Below are positions 17,925-26,738 of a stretch of 64,000 nt of DNA, one piece after another. The DNA comes from BPJU01 sp964425225. Lineage in GTDB: Bacteria > Planctomycetota > Planctomycetia > Pirellulales > Pirellulaceae. The stretch lies in assembly GCA_964425225.1 (NCBI GenBank), contig CAYRMD010000003.1, positions 1 through 64,000 on the forward strand, written 5' to 3'. Every line of letters begins with the position of its first letter. Within the stretch, counting starts at the first letter, position 1. Both the position numbers and the translations under genes were made by a program. A model generated the notes under the pieces. That model saw nothing but the letters and a program-made list of their open reading frames with translations. It searched no databases and had not been told where the DNA came from.

Positions 17925-18371
17925 ATGAAGACGCGTTATTTGCTGGCTGGGCTAGCGATGTTGGCTATGGCTGCTACGTTGTTGGCTGCCGAGATTAACT
18001 TGGAGGGCGTCAAATGCGTGATGATTTCTAAGAATGACGCCAAGGCACAAAACTCGGCGGACTACAAAGGCGGCAAGGTATTTTTCTGTTGTGGCAACTG
18101 TCTAGCGAAGTTTAAGGCGGATCCTTCGAAAGCGGCTGTAGCCGCGAATTTTCAGTTGATCGCTACCGGCCAAGCCAAACAAATTAAGTGTCCGTTAAGC
18201 GGCCGTGACTTAAACCCGGATCAGTCCATCAAGATTGGTAAGGTGACAGTTGGTTTTTGCTGCGCAAATTGCAAAGGCAAGGGAGAGAAGGCCCAGGGTG
18301 ACGAGCGGCTACAACTGTTGTTTAGCGATGCCGCGTTCGCGAAAGCTTTTAAGGTTGGTTCGGCACAATAG
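17925..18371 (+). CDS. Secreted protein with two YHS/TRASH-like Cys motifs
   Basis: A 148-residue exported protein. The signal peptide is YLLAGLAMLAMAATLLAAE. The mature part holds two similar units: VKCVMISKNDA, then VFFCCGNCLAKFKADP, and KCPLSGRDLNPD, then VGFCCANCKGKGE. The pairing of a lone Cys about 30-35 residues before FCCxNC resembles YHS/TRASH metal-binding domains, so periplasmic binding of a soft metal such as copper is the simplest guess. It has its own promoter and ribosome site (GGGAGG). No metal-efflux genes are adjacent. Confidence 0.7.
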   Translation: MKTRYLLAGLAMLAMAATLLAAEINLEGVKCVMISKNDAKAQNSADYKGGKVFFCCGNCLAKFKADPSKAAVAANFQLIATGQAKQIKCPLSGRDLNPDQSIKIGKVTVGFCCANCKGKGEKAQGDERLQLLFSDAAFAKAFKVGSAQ

Positions 18372-19424
18372 GTTGTCGAGCTAACAGTTGTTGCCTTTGC
18401 AAGGTGAGGACGTTTCCTGGATTCGGGATCTTTTTTTGTTTGGTGACGCTGTTATTCGGTAAACTGTGCGCGCGTTTGCTGTTCGGTAGCCATCTTTTTC
18501 CCGATTGGATGCTCGCCGTATTGCCATCCGAGAGTAAAAGCATAGCTCGGTTCCAGCCATTGGCGTGACTTAAGGCTAAGTCGTTCGTTGATTCGCTCTG
18601 TATGTCGCGGAAGGTAAACTCACCGAAACCCACTAACGGCAAATCGACAACGCCTGCTGCGTAGAACGCATCGAATGGAGTACGACAACGACTTATAGCC
18701 GGGAACACCCTTTTCGTTCCTCAGTGGCTTCCGCCGATCCGTACGGTCCTGTGGCTTGACTGTAGGCGCGGAGCTAGCCTGGGTGCAGTTCCATGAACGG
18801 GAAGGTGTTTGCCAGAGCCCGTTGAACAGAAGATTCCACGTGTTTTCAAGTATTATCACCACGGACCGAGCCGACAGAGTTGTACGGAAAGTGCTAATCC
18901 AGCTGTTGCATCTACGCAATTGCTCAAGGTCGGTGTATTCCTTCGCAGTTGGTTCAATTCCCATTCCCGGCTGCAAACTAACGCACTTCGATCAGCGAAG
19001 TTTGGCTACAACGTCGGATGCGAAAACAGCAGGGCCGATCCGCCGATTGCAGGGGAACACAATCGGCAGAACAGACAAATTCGCAGGTTTGCAATCCAGC
19101 GCTTCGTGGTTCTTTTTTGCACTGTTCCGTTGCACCAACTGGAGTCCGTGACCGCTTTTTCCGTTGAATAACCACAATCGAGGTTTAAGGTCCGGCATGG
19201 AAAATACATCACAGGTGGAACACGCTCGTTACATTGAATTGATCCCACTTTTCCGAATGGTGCCGCGCGCACATGTCTTAAGTAAACGGGGCTCTTGTTA
19301 GGTTGTAGGTGTATGGAGGTGACTCATCGAGTTTCGGAGCCGGACCGTTGGGGAATTGCTCTGGATGGTTGGAGCGTTTCCTGCGATACTAGCTGGCCAA
19401 TCCGTTGAAAATAGGAGAGCAAGG
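18372..19424. other. Gene-poor region before lpxB
   Basis: About 1 kb without a credible gene. Frames on both strands lack family features. A T-arm-like string near 18946-18975 hints at a decayed tRNA but does not fold. A T7 run near 18430 lacks a good stem. The lpxB promoter must lie near the right end; none was recognised. Confidence 0.4.
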
Positions 19425-20657
19425 ATGTATCAGGTGGTGCCTACCGTGTTTTTTTCAGTGGGAGAACCGAGTGGGGACTTGCACGCGGCGAATCTTATCA
19501 CGGCTCTGCGGCGCTACCAGGCGGTGAATTGTCGCGGCTGGGGCGGGCCGCGAATGGCTCGAGCAGGATGCCACCTGGACGGCGACTTAACTCAGTGGGC
19601 CGTGATGGGCGTCCGTGAAGTGATTCGTCTGCTGCCGCACTTCTGGCGACTGTATCGTCGTACGAATGCGTTTTTTCGCACAGAGCGTCCCGATCTTGTC
19701 GTGTTAGTTGATTATCCGGGTTTCAATTGGTGGGTTGCGCGAGCCGCAAAACGCCATGGTATTCCGGTCGTTTACTACGGAGTACCGCAATTATGGGCCT
19801 GGGCCAGTTGGCGCGTCGTAAAAGTACGTCGGTTGGTTGACCTTCTATTGTGTAAGCTTCCCTTTGAAGCAACGTGGTACGAAGCTCGAGGTTGTCGAGC
19901 CGTCTATGTGGGGCATCCATATTTCGACCAGTTGGCACATTGCCAACTGGATAATCGCTTCATCGAATCTGTGCGGTCGTCTGGCAGATTTTTGGTGACA
20001 ATCTTGCCTGGTTCACGCCGTCAGGAAGTGCAGGCAAATCTTCCCTGGTTTTTACAAGCAGCCGAACAGCTTGTAGAGCTAATACCCGACGTCCATTTTG
20101 CTATTGCCTCGTTAAATGAAACCCAAGCGATGTGGGCACGATCGTATGTGCAGCAATGCCGTGCGCCAGTGAACGTATATGCGGGAAAAACTCCTGAACT
20201 GATTCAAGCGGCGGACTGCTGCTGGGCGTGCTCTGGATCGGTTTCATTGGAACTCTTGTACTTTGAAAAGCCATCCGCGATCCTCTATTGGGTACCGCCT
20301 CTGGCGTATTGGTTTATCCGGTACTTCCTGATACGAGTGCCCTTTATAACGCTCGTCAATCTTCTGGCATTTGATAATTTGTTTGAGCGGCCCTTACGTC
20401 CCTTTGACCCGAGACAGACGGGCGCCGATGCTGTTCCCTTTCCGGAGTTTCCCACATGCCGGGATCGCTCAGCCGACTTAGTGGCTTATGCTCGACTATG
20501 GCTTACTGATCTTGAAGCGCGTCAGCGCAAAGTGGCTCAACTCCGGGAACTCAAAACACGAATTGTCCAGGGTGGGGCGTCCCAGCGTGCGGCTTCGATC
20601 ATTCATCAACTGTTAAATGCGCGATCGGTCGACGAAGTTATTCGTCGTGTTGCCTAA
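19425..20657 (+). CDS. lpxB: Lipid-A-disaccharide synthase
   Basis: A peripheral membrane GT-B enzyme that joins UDP-2,3-diacylglucosamine and lipid X. The start chosen is ATG 19425, preceded by AGGAG, which gives 410 residues and puts the family opening FFSVGEPSGDLHAANL at residue 8; the open frame reaches 23 codons further upstream without homology. WGGPRMARAGC, MGVREVI, VDYPGFNWWVA, YYGVPQLWAWASWR, VGHPYFD and LPGSRRQEVQ are typical. The lpxACD genes are not in the window. Confidence 0.95.
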   Translation: MYQVVPTVFFSVGEPSGDLHAANLITALRRYQAVNCRGWGGPRMARAGCHLDGDLTQWAVMGVREVIRLLPHFWRLYRRTNAFFRTERPDLVVLVDYPGFNWWVARAAKRHGIPVVYYGVPQLWAWASWRVVKVRRLVDLLLCKLPFEATWYEARGCRAVYVGHPYFDQLAHCQLDNRFIESVRSSGRFLVTILPGSRRQEVQANLPWFLQAAEQLVELIPDVHFAIASLNETQAMWARSYVQQCRAPVNVYAGKTPELIQAADCCWACSGSVSLELLYFEKPSAILYWVPPLAYWFIRYFLIRVPFITLVNLLAFDNLFERPLRPFDPRQTGADAVPFPEFPTCRDRSADLVAYARLWLTDLEARQRKVAQLRELKTRIVQGGASQRAASIIHQLLNARSVDEVIRRVA

Positions 20658-20733
20658 GGCATCGCCAACTACCAGGATGCCCTTCTATAATGCGCCAGGG
20701 AACTTAGCCTGGCCTGTAGAATGATCATTCGCA

Positions 20734-21522
20734 GTGGGGACCTTTCTGGTGTTGGGTTTGGATCCTGCGCCGACGCGTTACGACTTATGCTTTCGACTTC
20801 TTCAGATCCCAGTACGGGTGCACCCTTGGTTTTGGGTGGTCGCCGTATTATTGGGTGACCTGCGGGGTCCACCAGTCGAACTTTTGGTGTGGGTAGCAAT
20901 CGTATTTGTATCGATTCTCGTTCATGAGCTAGGGCATGCCCTTGCCATGCGCGCTTATGGACTTAGACCGCGAATCGTGTTATACGCCTTTGGCGGATAC
21001 GCAACGGATGCTCCTGAAAGTTGGTCGTGGAGGGTGGGGACATCACGCTACGGCCGACTAGCTCCCCTACAACAAATTCACATCTTGTTTGCTGGTCCAG
21101 GTGCTGGGTTTCTGTTGGCTGCTGGGACTTTAGTTTCCATCAAATTGTCCGGAGGTGATGTGGCTTTTGTTGGCCAGTTGCCTATTTTTTGGCGGTACCG
21201 ACTTCCGGTGGATAATCCGGAAGATTACTGGTTGCTCTACATGGCCGTTTCTCGATTGTTGTTTGTGAATATTTGGTGGGGCTTGATTAATTTGCTGCCC
21301 GTTTACCCTCTGGATGGAGGGCAAATTGCGCAAACGATCTGTGTTGCCTTGAATCCTTGGCGAGGGTTAGGTGTGTCCCTGACGATTTCTTGTGCCGTCG
21401 GGGCGGCCGTCGCCGCATTGGCTCTCCTGCAAAAAGAAGTTTTTTTAGCCGTGTTGTTTGGCATGCTGGCATGGCAAAGTTTTCAGCTACTACAATCGCT
21501 TGGTCATGGACCGCGGTTCTAG
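20734..21522 (+). CDS. Site-2 protease-like M50 membrane metalloprotease
   Basis: A 262-residue integral membrane protein. LVHELGHALAMRAYG gives the zinc motif HExxH near residue 68, and LINLLPVYPLDGGQI carries the second motif, where an Asp completes the zinc site. About six membrane helices are visible. There is no PDZ domain, unlike RseP. GTG 20734 is taken as the start because LDPAPTRYDLCFRLLQIPVRVHPWFW is the typical opening, but no clear ribosome site is seen and the start is uncertain. Substrate unknown. Confidence 0.8.
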   Translation: MGTFLVLGLDPAPTRYDLCFRLLQIPVRVHPWFWVVAVLLGDLRGPPVELLVWVAIVFVSILVHELGHALAMRAYGLRPRIVLYAFGGYATDAPESWSWRVGTSRYGRLAPLQQIHILFAGPGAGFLLAAGTLVSIKLSGGDVAFVGQLPIFWRYRLPVDNPEDYWLLYMAVSRLLFVNIWWGLINLLPVYPLDGGQIAQTICVALNPWRGLGVSLTISCAVGAAVAALALLQKEVFLAVLFGMLAWQSFQLLQSLGHGPRF

Positions 21523-21876
21523 TTGGAGTCGGTGAGCGAATCAACCGAGCAGGAAATTTTTTTGGAAATTTTTTCGTTCTGAGTATTTTTCCTCTTGACG
21601 TGTGCTGCACAATGGAGAAGATTTTGTAGCGAGACGAGTTGCACAAGGCGCGTAAGATGTTCGGAAAGTTCGAATCGTGATGACTTGGGTAACTCGACAG
21701 CAAGTCAGGAGAGGTAGTGGTAGCCACGGCGGTTGCAGCGGATGCGACCAGAACCTGAAAACTCGGGACTCAGGTGCCGTGGTGCAGGAAGTTGGTGAGT
21801 GATGTCTTGTTGATTTCTCCTTGTGGGGAACTTAGCAGGAACAGCTCACCAAGGACCTTTTGTGGGAGGACGTGCT
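21523..21876. other. Intergenic leader region
   Basis: No protein gene is seen. TTGACG near 21596 with AAGATT 17 bp later is a weak promoter candidate for the small gene that follows; the resulting leader would be about 250 nt. No SRP, 6S or RNase P RNA signature was found. Confidence 0.35.
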
Positions 21877-21954
21877 GTGGCGAAGAAGAAAGCAGCCAAG
21901 AAGGCGGCCAAGGCCCCGAAGAAGAAGGCCAAGGCTACCAAGAAGAAAGCGTAA
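21877..21954 (+). CDS. 25-residue Lys/Ala-rich histone-H1-like peptide
   Basis: A very short frame starts at GTG 21877, with GGGAGGA six bases upstream, and ends at TAA 21954. The peptide opens AKKKAAKKAAKAPKKKAK and ends with KKKA. The composition, about half Lys with Ala and Pro, matches the C-terminal tails of histone H1-like nucleoid proteins such as Hc1, but here the tail stands alone. A strong ribosome site and a terminator 45 bp downstream argue for a dedicated gene. It could bind DNA or RNA. Confidence 0.65.
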   Translation: MAKKKAAKKAAKAPKKKAKATKKKA

Positions 21955-21998
21955 CGGCGCTTTCGCAGGGCAGGGAGCCCTTAAGACTACGACGAGAA

Positions 21999-22031
21999 AG
22001 GGCCGGTGGATAAAACCGGCCCTGTTTATTT
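21999..22031 (+). terminator. Rho-independent terminator
   Basis: AGGGCCGGT (21999-22007) pairs perfectly with ACCGGCCCT (22015-22023), followed by GTTTATTTG. It ends the transcript of the Lys-rich peptide, and the convergent mrp gene ends 70 bp further on. Confidence 0.8.
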
Positions 22032-22101
22032 GCGCCGTGCAGAATTTCGTTTGTTCCACTAGCTGCAAGCCAAGTGGTAACTTTCCGGGAACTTCCTGCA
22101 A

Positions 22102-23190
22102 TTAGCCGAGAACAGGTAGTTGCGGTTTGAGCGGTTCTCGTGCCCGACGCTCGGCAAGAGTTTTTACCAAATGCCAGGCGATTTTTTTCAAGTAGGGCCC
22201 AACGATCGGGTCGGCGAGGTTCTCCGCAGTGGTGCCGATATCGCCCCGCTCGCGCAATCCAAGTACAATCGGCACTTCGCCTAAAAATGGAACTTGAAGC
22301 TCCTCGGCTTTGTCTCTAGCTCCCCCTTTGCCAAAAATCGCGTATTGCTTGCCACATTCCGGACATAGAAAACCGCTCATGTTTTCCACGATTCCCAGAA
22401 CTGGGATATGGACTTTACGGAACATCGCCACAGCTTTTACCGCGTCGAGCAAGGCGACCTGTTGTGGCGTACAAACGACCACGGCTCCAGTAAGCGGTAG
22501 TGCTTGAGAGAGGGTGATTGCCACGTCGCCCGTGCCTGGTGGCATATCCACGATCAAATAGTCCAACTCTCCCCACTGGGTGTCTCTCAAAAACTGCATA
22601 ACCGCACCGTGAAGCATCGGGCCTCGCCAAATGACTGCTTGGTCCGCAGGAACAAGGTATCCGATCGACATGATGGGAATATCATCCTTGACTACCGGAA
22701 CGATCTTCTGTCCATCGGTAGCGACACTGTGTATGTCAGCAGTGCCGGTCAATTGCGGGATACTCGGTCCGTAAACATCCGCGTCCAGCAAGCCTACGCG
22801 GGATCCTGCTTCCTTCAAGGCGTATGCCAAACACGCCGCGATCGTGCTCTTGCCGACACCTCCCTTGCCCGAGCCAATGGCAATGACAGACTTCGCTGTC
22901 AGGCCGATTTGGCCTTGCCGCGGTGCAGGTCGCACGTGCACAGCCCGCTCAATCTCTACATGCTCGATCGACGGAATACCCGCCAGAATACGCTCGCGGA
23001 CTTCCCGGCATATGTCGTCCCACAAAATCGCGGAATGCGTCGTGAGCGCTACAGTTAGGCGGACGGTGTTTCCTTCGACGCGAATATCCCGAAACTGGTT
23101 CTGTTGCAACATGCCGCGCCCTGTCTCCGGATCCGGCATGTTGCCCAGAACTTGTTGCACGAGTGCCACATCGATTTGAGGAACGTTCAT
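22102..23190 (-). CDS. Mrp/ApbC-type Fe-S cluster carrier ATPase
   Basis: A 362-residue cytoplasmic P-loop protein that carries and delivers iron-sulfur clusters. An N-terminal MIP18/DUF59 domain (residues 1-95) precedes the ATPase, whose deviant Walker A reads SGKGGVGKSTIAACLA. VGLLDADVYGPSIPQL is the Walker A' region. FLCPECGKQYAIFGKGG carries the CxxC pair that binds the cluster between two subunits. Complex I, encoded from 26.7 kb, needs many Fe-S clusters and is a plausible client. It is preceded at 30 bp by a small gene on the same strand. Confidence 0.93.
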   Translation of the reverse strand: MNVPQIDVALVQQVLGNMPDPETGRGMLQQNQFRDIRVEGNTVRLTVALTTHSAILWDDICREVRERILAGIPSIEHVEIERAVHVRPAPRQGQIGLTAKSVIAIGSGKGGVGKSTIAACLAYALKEAGSRVGLLDADVYGPSIPQLTGTADIHSVATDGQKIVPVVKDDIPIMSIGYLVPADQAVIWRGPMLHGAVMQFLRDTQWGELDYLIVDMPPGTGDVAITLSQALPLTGAVVVCTPQQVALLDAVKAVAMFRKVHIPVLGIVENMSGFLCPECGKQYAIFGKGGARDKAEELQVPFLGEVPIVLGLRERGDIGTTAENLADPIVGPYLKKIAWHLVKTLAERRAREPLKPQLPVLG

Positions 23191-23220
23191 GATCGCTTAC
23201 CCTTTCCAAGCAGCTTTACA

Positions 23221-23688
23221 TCAACGGTCCGGAACCTCTTGCCAAGGCAATAACGGAAGAGCTCGATTCCACCACAACGTTTTTGGTCTCTCCACCATGG
23301 CATAATGCCTCTCAATCAAACGTACAACAGCGGATAGACAATTCACTTGCTGGCCCATCCACGCGGCGCCGGCTAAGGCCACCAGTGGTTGCCACGGGCT
23401 GTCGATTATCGCCCCGAATACAACCGGCAACGATTCGGGAAATTCCCGACGCTGGCGCTTGACTGCGCCTACAAGACTTTTCCCCTGCTGACACTCGGCT
23501 ATCCAACAGACCACCGCCGTTGGCACGTTTGCTAATAAGTCAAAAACCCGAACTTCCGTGTCGGCCACGACCAGTTGCCACGGGATCGAAACAGATACTT
23601 TCAACGACAGAAAATGGCTGAGCCGTAAGGCCCAAAACGGACGCCGTTCACAAATGATAACGTACACTGTCGAGTCTATTGTTCGCAC
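23221..23688 (-). CDS. Hypothetical protein upstream of mrp
   Basis: A 155-residue protein of no family I recognise. It has an N-terminal segment of alternating charged and hydrophobic residues (VYVIICERRPFWALRLSHFL) and a central alpha/beta pattern with VVADTEVRVFDLL and AVVCWIAE, reminiscent of receiver-like folds, but no diagnostic residue. It ends 30 bp before mrp on the same strand, so a shared transcript is likely. The start could be any of several codons near 23688. Confidence 0.5.
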   Translation of the reverse strand: MRTIDSTVYVIICERRPFWALRLSHFLSLKVSVSIPWQLVVADTEVRVFDLLANVPTAVVCWIAECQQGKSLVGAVKRQRREFPESLPVVFGAIIDSPWQPLVALAGAAWMGQQVNCLSAVVRLIERHYAMVERPKTLWWNRALPLLPWQEVPDR

Positions 23689-24030
23689 GGTAACAGGAGA
23701 GCTGCCTCGAACCGGCCTAGAATTACCATCTGCTGGCCGTTCGAGCTATCTCCAACACGTAATGGTAAACCTACCGCTTCTTACCGACAACCAGGCGTCC
23801 GTCGTGCCTTGTGTTCCCCTTCGTCGAACTGAGGCACGGTCCATTTCGATTGTCCCTTGTCCAAAATCTAGGTGTCTTGAGCGAGTGTAAAAGCGGTTAT
23901 CCAGCACGCTGGATAAGAGTTCGGGCTGTACTGCGTTTAAGCCCCCCCTGTACGTTCGGTAGGTGTAGCGCTATGCAAAGGTTTATCAACTCCTTGTGAT
24001 ATACGCCTGTCACCGGTACAAGACCGTATT
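23689..24030. other. Intergenic, nothing recognised
   Basis: The stretch separates the mrp operon from the transposase relic. No gene, clear promoter or repeat was identified. Confidence 0.35.
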
Positions 24031-24848
24031 TTGGGAGGAATCTTTTCGATGATCATCGGCGGCCCTCGAAAGATTCTGCGCGTTTGTGGTACCTTCGAGA
24101 CGTATCAGGATCCGGCCAAACTCTTCGATCGGACCAAGACAGCTTTCTGCGCCAGAACGAAACTAGTACCCAATCGCCCGCGTGCCCGTCTTTGGTATCG
24201 AACACCCCGTCATGTTTTCTTCGACGGTTCATCAACAAAAATTCGTATCCCAAATGTCAAACCTCCGTATACGTTTGTGATGATGCCCAATCGCCTGCAC
24301 GGAATCATTGTCATCGTCCACAACCATCCTGTAGGGGTAGGCCTTGTGCCTGCCATAACATACCGCTGACCAATCGCCTGTCACCACATACTCATAACCA
24401 ATCGCCCCCAACATACCTACAACCAACCACCTACCCCACTGTAGCTATCCAACCGCCTGCCGAACCTGCCCATGCCAGAAGCTCGCTTGCCCAACGCGCG
24501 CCTGCCTACCGGGGACCCGCCCGATACGCGCCCAGCGAACATACGCCCATCGATCACGCCCCTGCCCATCTCGTGCCTAACCGACACGAACGCACAATCA
24601 CCCAAAGGGTAAACGCCGATGGGGTAATCAACGATGGGCCAACCACCCATGGCGTAATCAAAGGTGGGGTGATCAACGATAGGGTAATCAGCGAACCGGC
24701 AGTCGACATTGCGCTAATCAATAATGCGGTAATCGACCGGGCGGTAATCGACAGCGCGGCAATCAACGATGGGGCAACCACAAGGGTTGCCCCTACCATT
24801 GGTAATATTGTGGGTGCATTTGAATTGATAACGGCGGTCGCCCGATAG
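24031..24848 (+). pseudogene. Decayed REP-associated tyrosine transposase (RAYT, IS200-like)
   Basis: Two pieces in different frames look like one RAYT gene. The first, up to 24369, has FVMMPNRLHGIIVIVHNHPVGVGLVPA, matching the family's VVMPNHLHG with the first His of the catalytic HxH changed to Arg. The second, ending at 24848, finishes TTRVAPTIGNIVGAFELIT, matching the segment after the HUH motif. They are separated by a repetitive linker and a frame change, and the C-terminal catalytic Tyr region is missing. Such single-copy transposases normally mobilise REP hairpins, and REP-like hairpins exist elsewhere in the window. Inactive. Confidence 0.65.
24600..24790 (+). repeat. Degenerate 15-bp repeat array in the RAYT relic
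   Basis: Units resembling GGGGTAATCAACGAT recur about ten times at multiples of roughly 15 bp, encoding a five-residue pattern (VINDG, VINDR, VIDRA, VIDSA, AINDG). Upstream (24285-24430) the string CCAATCGCC recurs at irregular spacing. Unit divergence and the absence of unique spacers distinguish it from CRISPR. Confidence 0.65.
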
Positions 24849-25042
24849 ACGTGGGGCAAAACAACCGAGGTGACCCGGGTTTGGCGGACGATTTTGGCCA
24901 CGCAATTATTACCGACACATCATCGGTGACAACGAGTAATGGTTTCTTGGTGACTTTTAGCAAGAATGGGATAGACTTGCCGCGATCCGAGTCACGGTAC
25001 AAAGTAACGCGTGCCGGTGCGGCCTTATAGGAGCGATTCACG

Positions 25043-26452
25043 ATGAGGCGCCGTTCGAATTACAATCCATTGCGCCGCTTCTTGCACGGAAGTCAGACTC
25101 CCCTTGCTCTCTTTTCCCCAGAAAAGAAGCTCGTGTGGTGCAACCCGGCACTAACCACCTGGTGCGGGGTATCTGTCGATACGTTGCTCAGCGTATCGCC
25201 TCAGGGCGGGGTCACCGAGCAGCGGAGCTTGGCGCACGCCGTGATCCATAGCCTGAGCCCGCCTGCAGAAACTTGGGAAGGTCGCTTTCAACGACGGCTG
25301 TTACCGGTTTTCACTGCCTCGGGGCCGCGGCTGACTTGGGTCAGTTGGTGCCCGTTGCAATGCGAGGGAACAACTCGTTTCTATTCACTTGTCCTGCTGG
25401 AGACTCAGTCCGACATAACCGACCGATCCGACGAAACTGCCTGGGATCAACCTGAAATTCAGCGCAGGATTCTCGCACAGACTCGGCAAGAACTTGACCA
25501 ATGGTTATCCGTCGACCTGCTGGTGGGGAATTCGCCCGCCATCGATCGCGTGCGGACTCAATTAGAATTAGCCGAGCGTGCGTGTGCCCGTGTAGTCATA
25601 GTTGGCAGTCGCGGCAGCGGGTGCCAACAGTTGGCACGCCACCTGTATTTGCGGCAAACTCCTTCAGCCGCATGGCCTTTGATACCGTTAGAGTGCCGCC
25701 TGTTGGACGCCGAATTGCTATCCACAACCGTCGTATCCTACGTGCGCAGTCAGTGGGAGTGGTCGGACCCGGAACGGCTGGTGCTGTTACTGTTAGATGT
25801 AGATGCGCTGTCGCCTGATGCGCAATGGGCACTGTGGGAGCTGTTGCAGCGCCCCAAACCGCGATGGCACACTTTGGCCACCGCCGAAAAGCCCTTGCCC
25901 GAGTTAGCCGAAAGCGGTCAGTTTCGTGAAGATTTGGCGTGTTATCTCTCGAGCCTGGTAATTCAGTTGCCGCACTTACGCCGACGTGAGGTCGACATTC
26001 CTCAACTGGTTCGACGAGTATTGGAAACGCATGCCTCTCGGTGGGACCACCCGGTGCGCGACATAAGCCCAGAGGCACTCGAGCGACTAACACACTATCC
26101 GTGGCCGGGAGAATGGGAACAATTTGAGCGCGTGATCATGGAAGCAGCCCAAAGGTGCCGATCGGGCGTGATCGAATTAAGTGATTTGCCGCCGGTGTTG
26201 GCACATGCCGAACAAGCTCAAATGGCCGGTTCCCACCGACCAGAACCGATCCAAATTGACCGAGTTCTTGCGGATTTTGAGAGACAGATACTATGCCGGG
26301 CTCTTCATTTGGCTCGAGGTAACCGAGCGCGCGCTGCTCGTCTATTGGGTATGAGTCGAGCCCGACTCCTGCGTCGAATTCAACAACTTGGTATCGAAGG
26401 GGAACCGCCCCATTCCAATGTCCCGTCGTCGCAAACTCCAGAGAGCCCATGA
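25043..26452 (+). CDS. Sigma-54-activator-like regulator with degenerate AAA+ domain
   Basis: A 469-residue cytoplasmic regulator. Residues 1-120 resemble a PAS sensor (LALFSPEKKLVWCNPALTTW). The centre aligns with AAA+ enhancer-binding proteins: VLLLLDVDALSPDAQW at the Walker B position, LPHLRRREVDIPQLV and YPWPGEWEQFERVI (sensor II region). The C-terminus is a Fis-type helix-turn-helix (LHLARGNRARAARLLGMSRARLLRRI). The Walker A position reads VGSRGSGCQQLA, with Cys for the essential Lys, Walker B lacks Asp-Glu, and no GAFTGA loop is present. It therefore probably binds DNA without sigma-54 remodelling. ATG 25043 has AGGAG nine bases upstream. Confidence 0.8.
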   Translation: MRRRSNYNPLRRFLHGSQTPLALFSPEKKLVWCNPALTTWCGVSVDTLLSVSPQGGVTEQRSLAHAVIHSLSPPAETWEGRFQRRLLPVFTASGPRLTWVSWCPLQCEGTTRFYSLVLLETQSDITDRSDETAWDQPEIQRRILAQTRQELDQWLSVDLLVGNSPAIDRVRTQLELAERACARVVIVGSRGSGCQQLARHLYLRQTPSAAWPLIPLECRLLDAELLSTTVVSYVRSQWEWSDPERLVLLLLDVDALSPDAQWALWELLQRPKPRWHTLATAEKPLPELAESGQFREDLACYLSSLVIQLPHLRRREVDIPQLVRRVLETHASRWDHPVRDISPEALERLTHYPWPGEWEQFERVIMEAAQRCRSGVIELSDLPPVLAHAEQAQMAGSHRPEPIQIDRVLADFERQILCRALHLARGNRARAARLLGMSRARLLRRIQQLGIEGEPPHSNVPSSQTPESP

Positions 26453-26738
26453 TGGGTTTTGGCCTCGACGGTTGATAATTCTTGCAGGAGGACTGCAGGA
26501 GGACGACTCCGGTGGTCTATTAATCCATTACCAAGATTCCCCACGGGGCACATGCTGACACGAATACGGGTGTGTATTCGCCGGCCTGACGGGAGTTGCC
26601 CGGCGACTCAGTCGGTCTCTAGGGCATGTTGCCCCATTTTCTGGCCACTATTGAACCACCATTTCCGCAATGCGGGTAGCACGATGGCAAAGGAGGGCTA
26701 CAGCCCATGTCGCAGTGCCAGCAGCTTCCAAGCGGCGC

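Noticed and set aside
18425..18440. Terminator after the Cys-rich secreted gene, because of a T7 run
   Set aside because: The preceding bases do not form a stable stem.
18946..18975. tRNA gene or tRNA-derived attachment site, because of GTTGGTTCAATTCCCATT
   Set aside because: The T-arm has a mismatch, no 5' acceptor complement lies 70-90 nt upstream, and no anticodon arm folds. At best a decayed remnant.
24285..24790. CRISPR array
   Set aside because: Units are only about 15 bp, diverged, directly adjacent and without unique spacers or cas genes.
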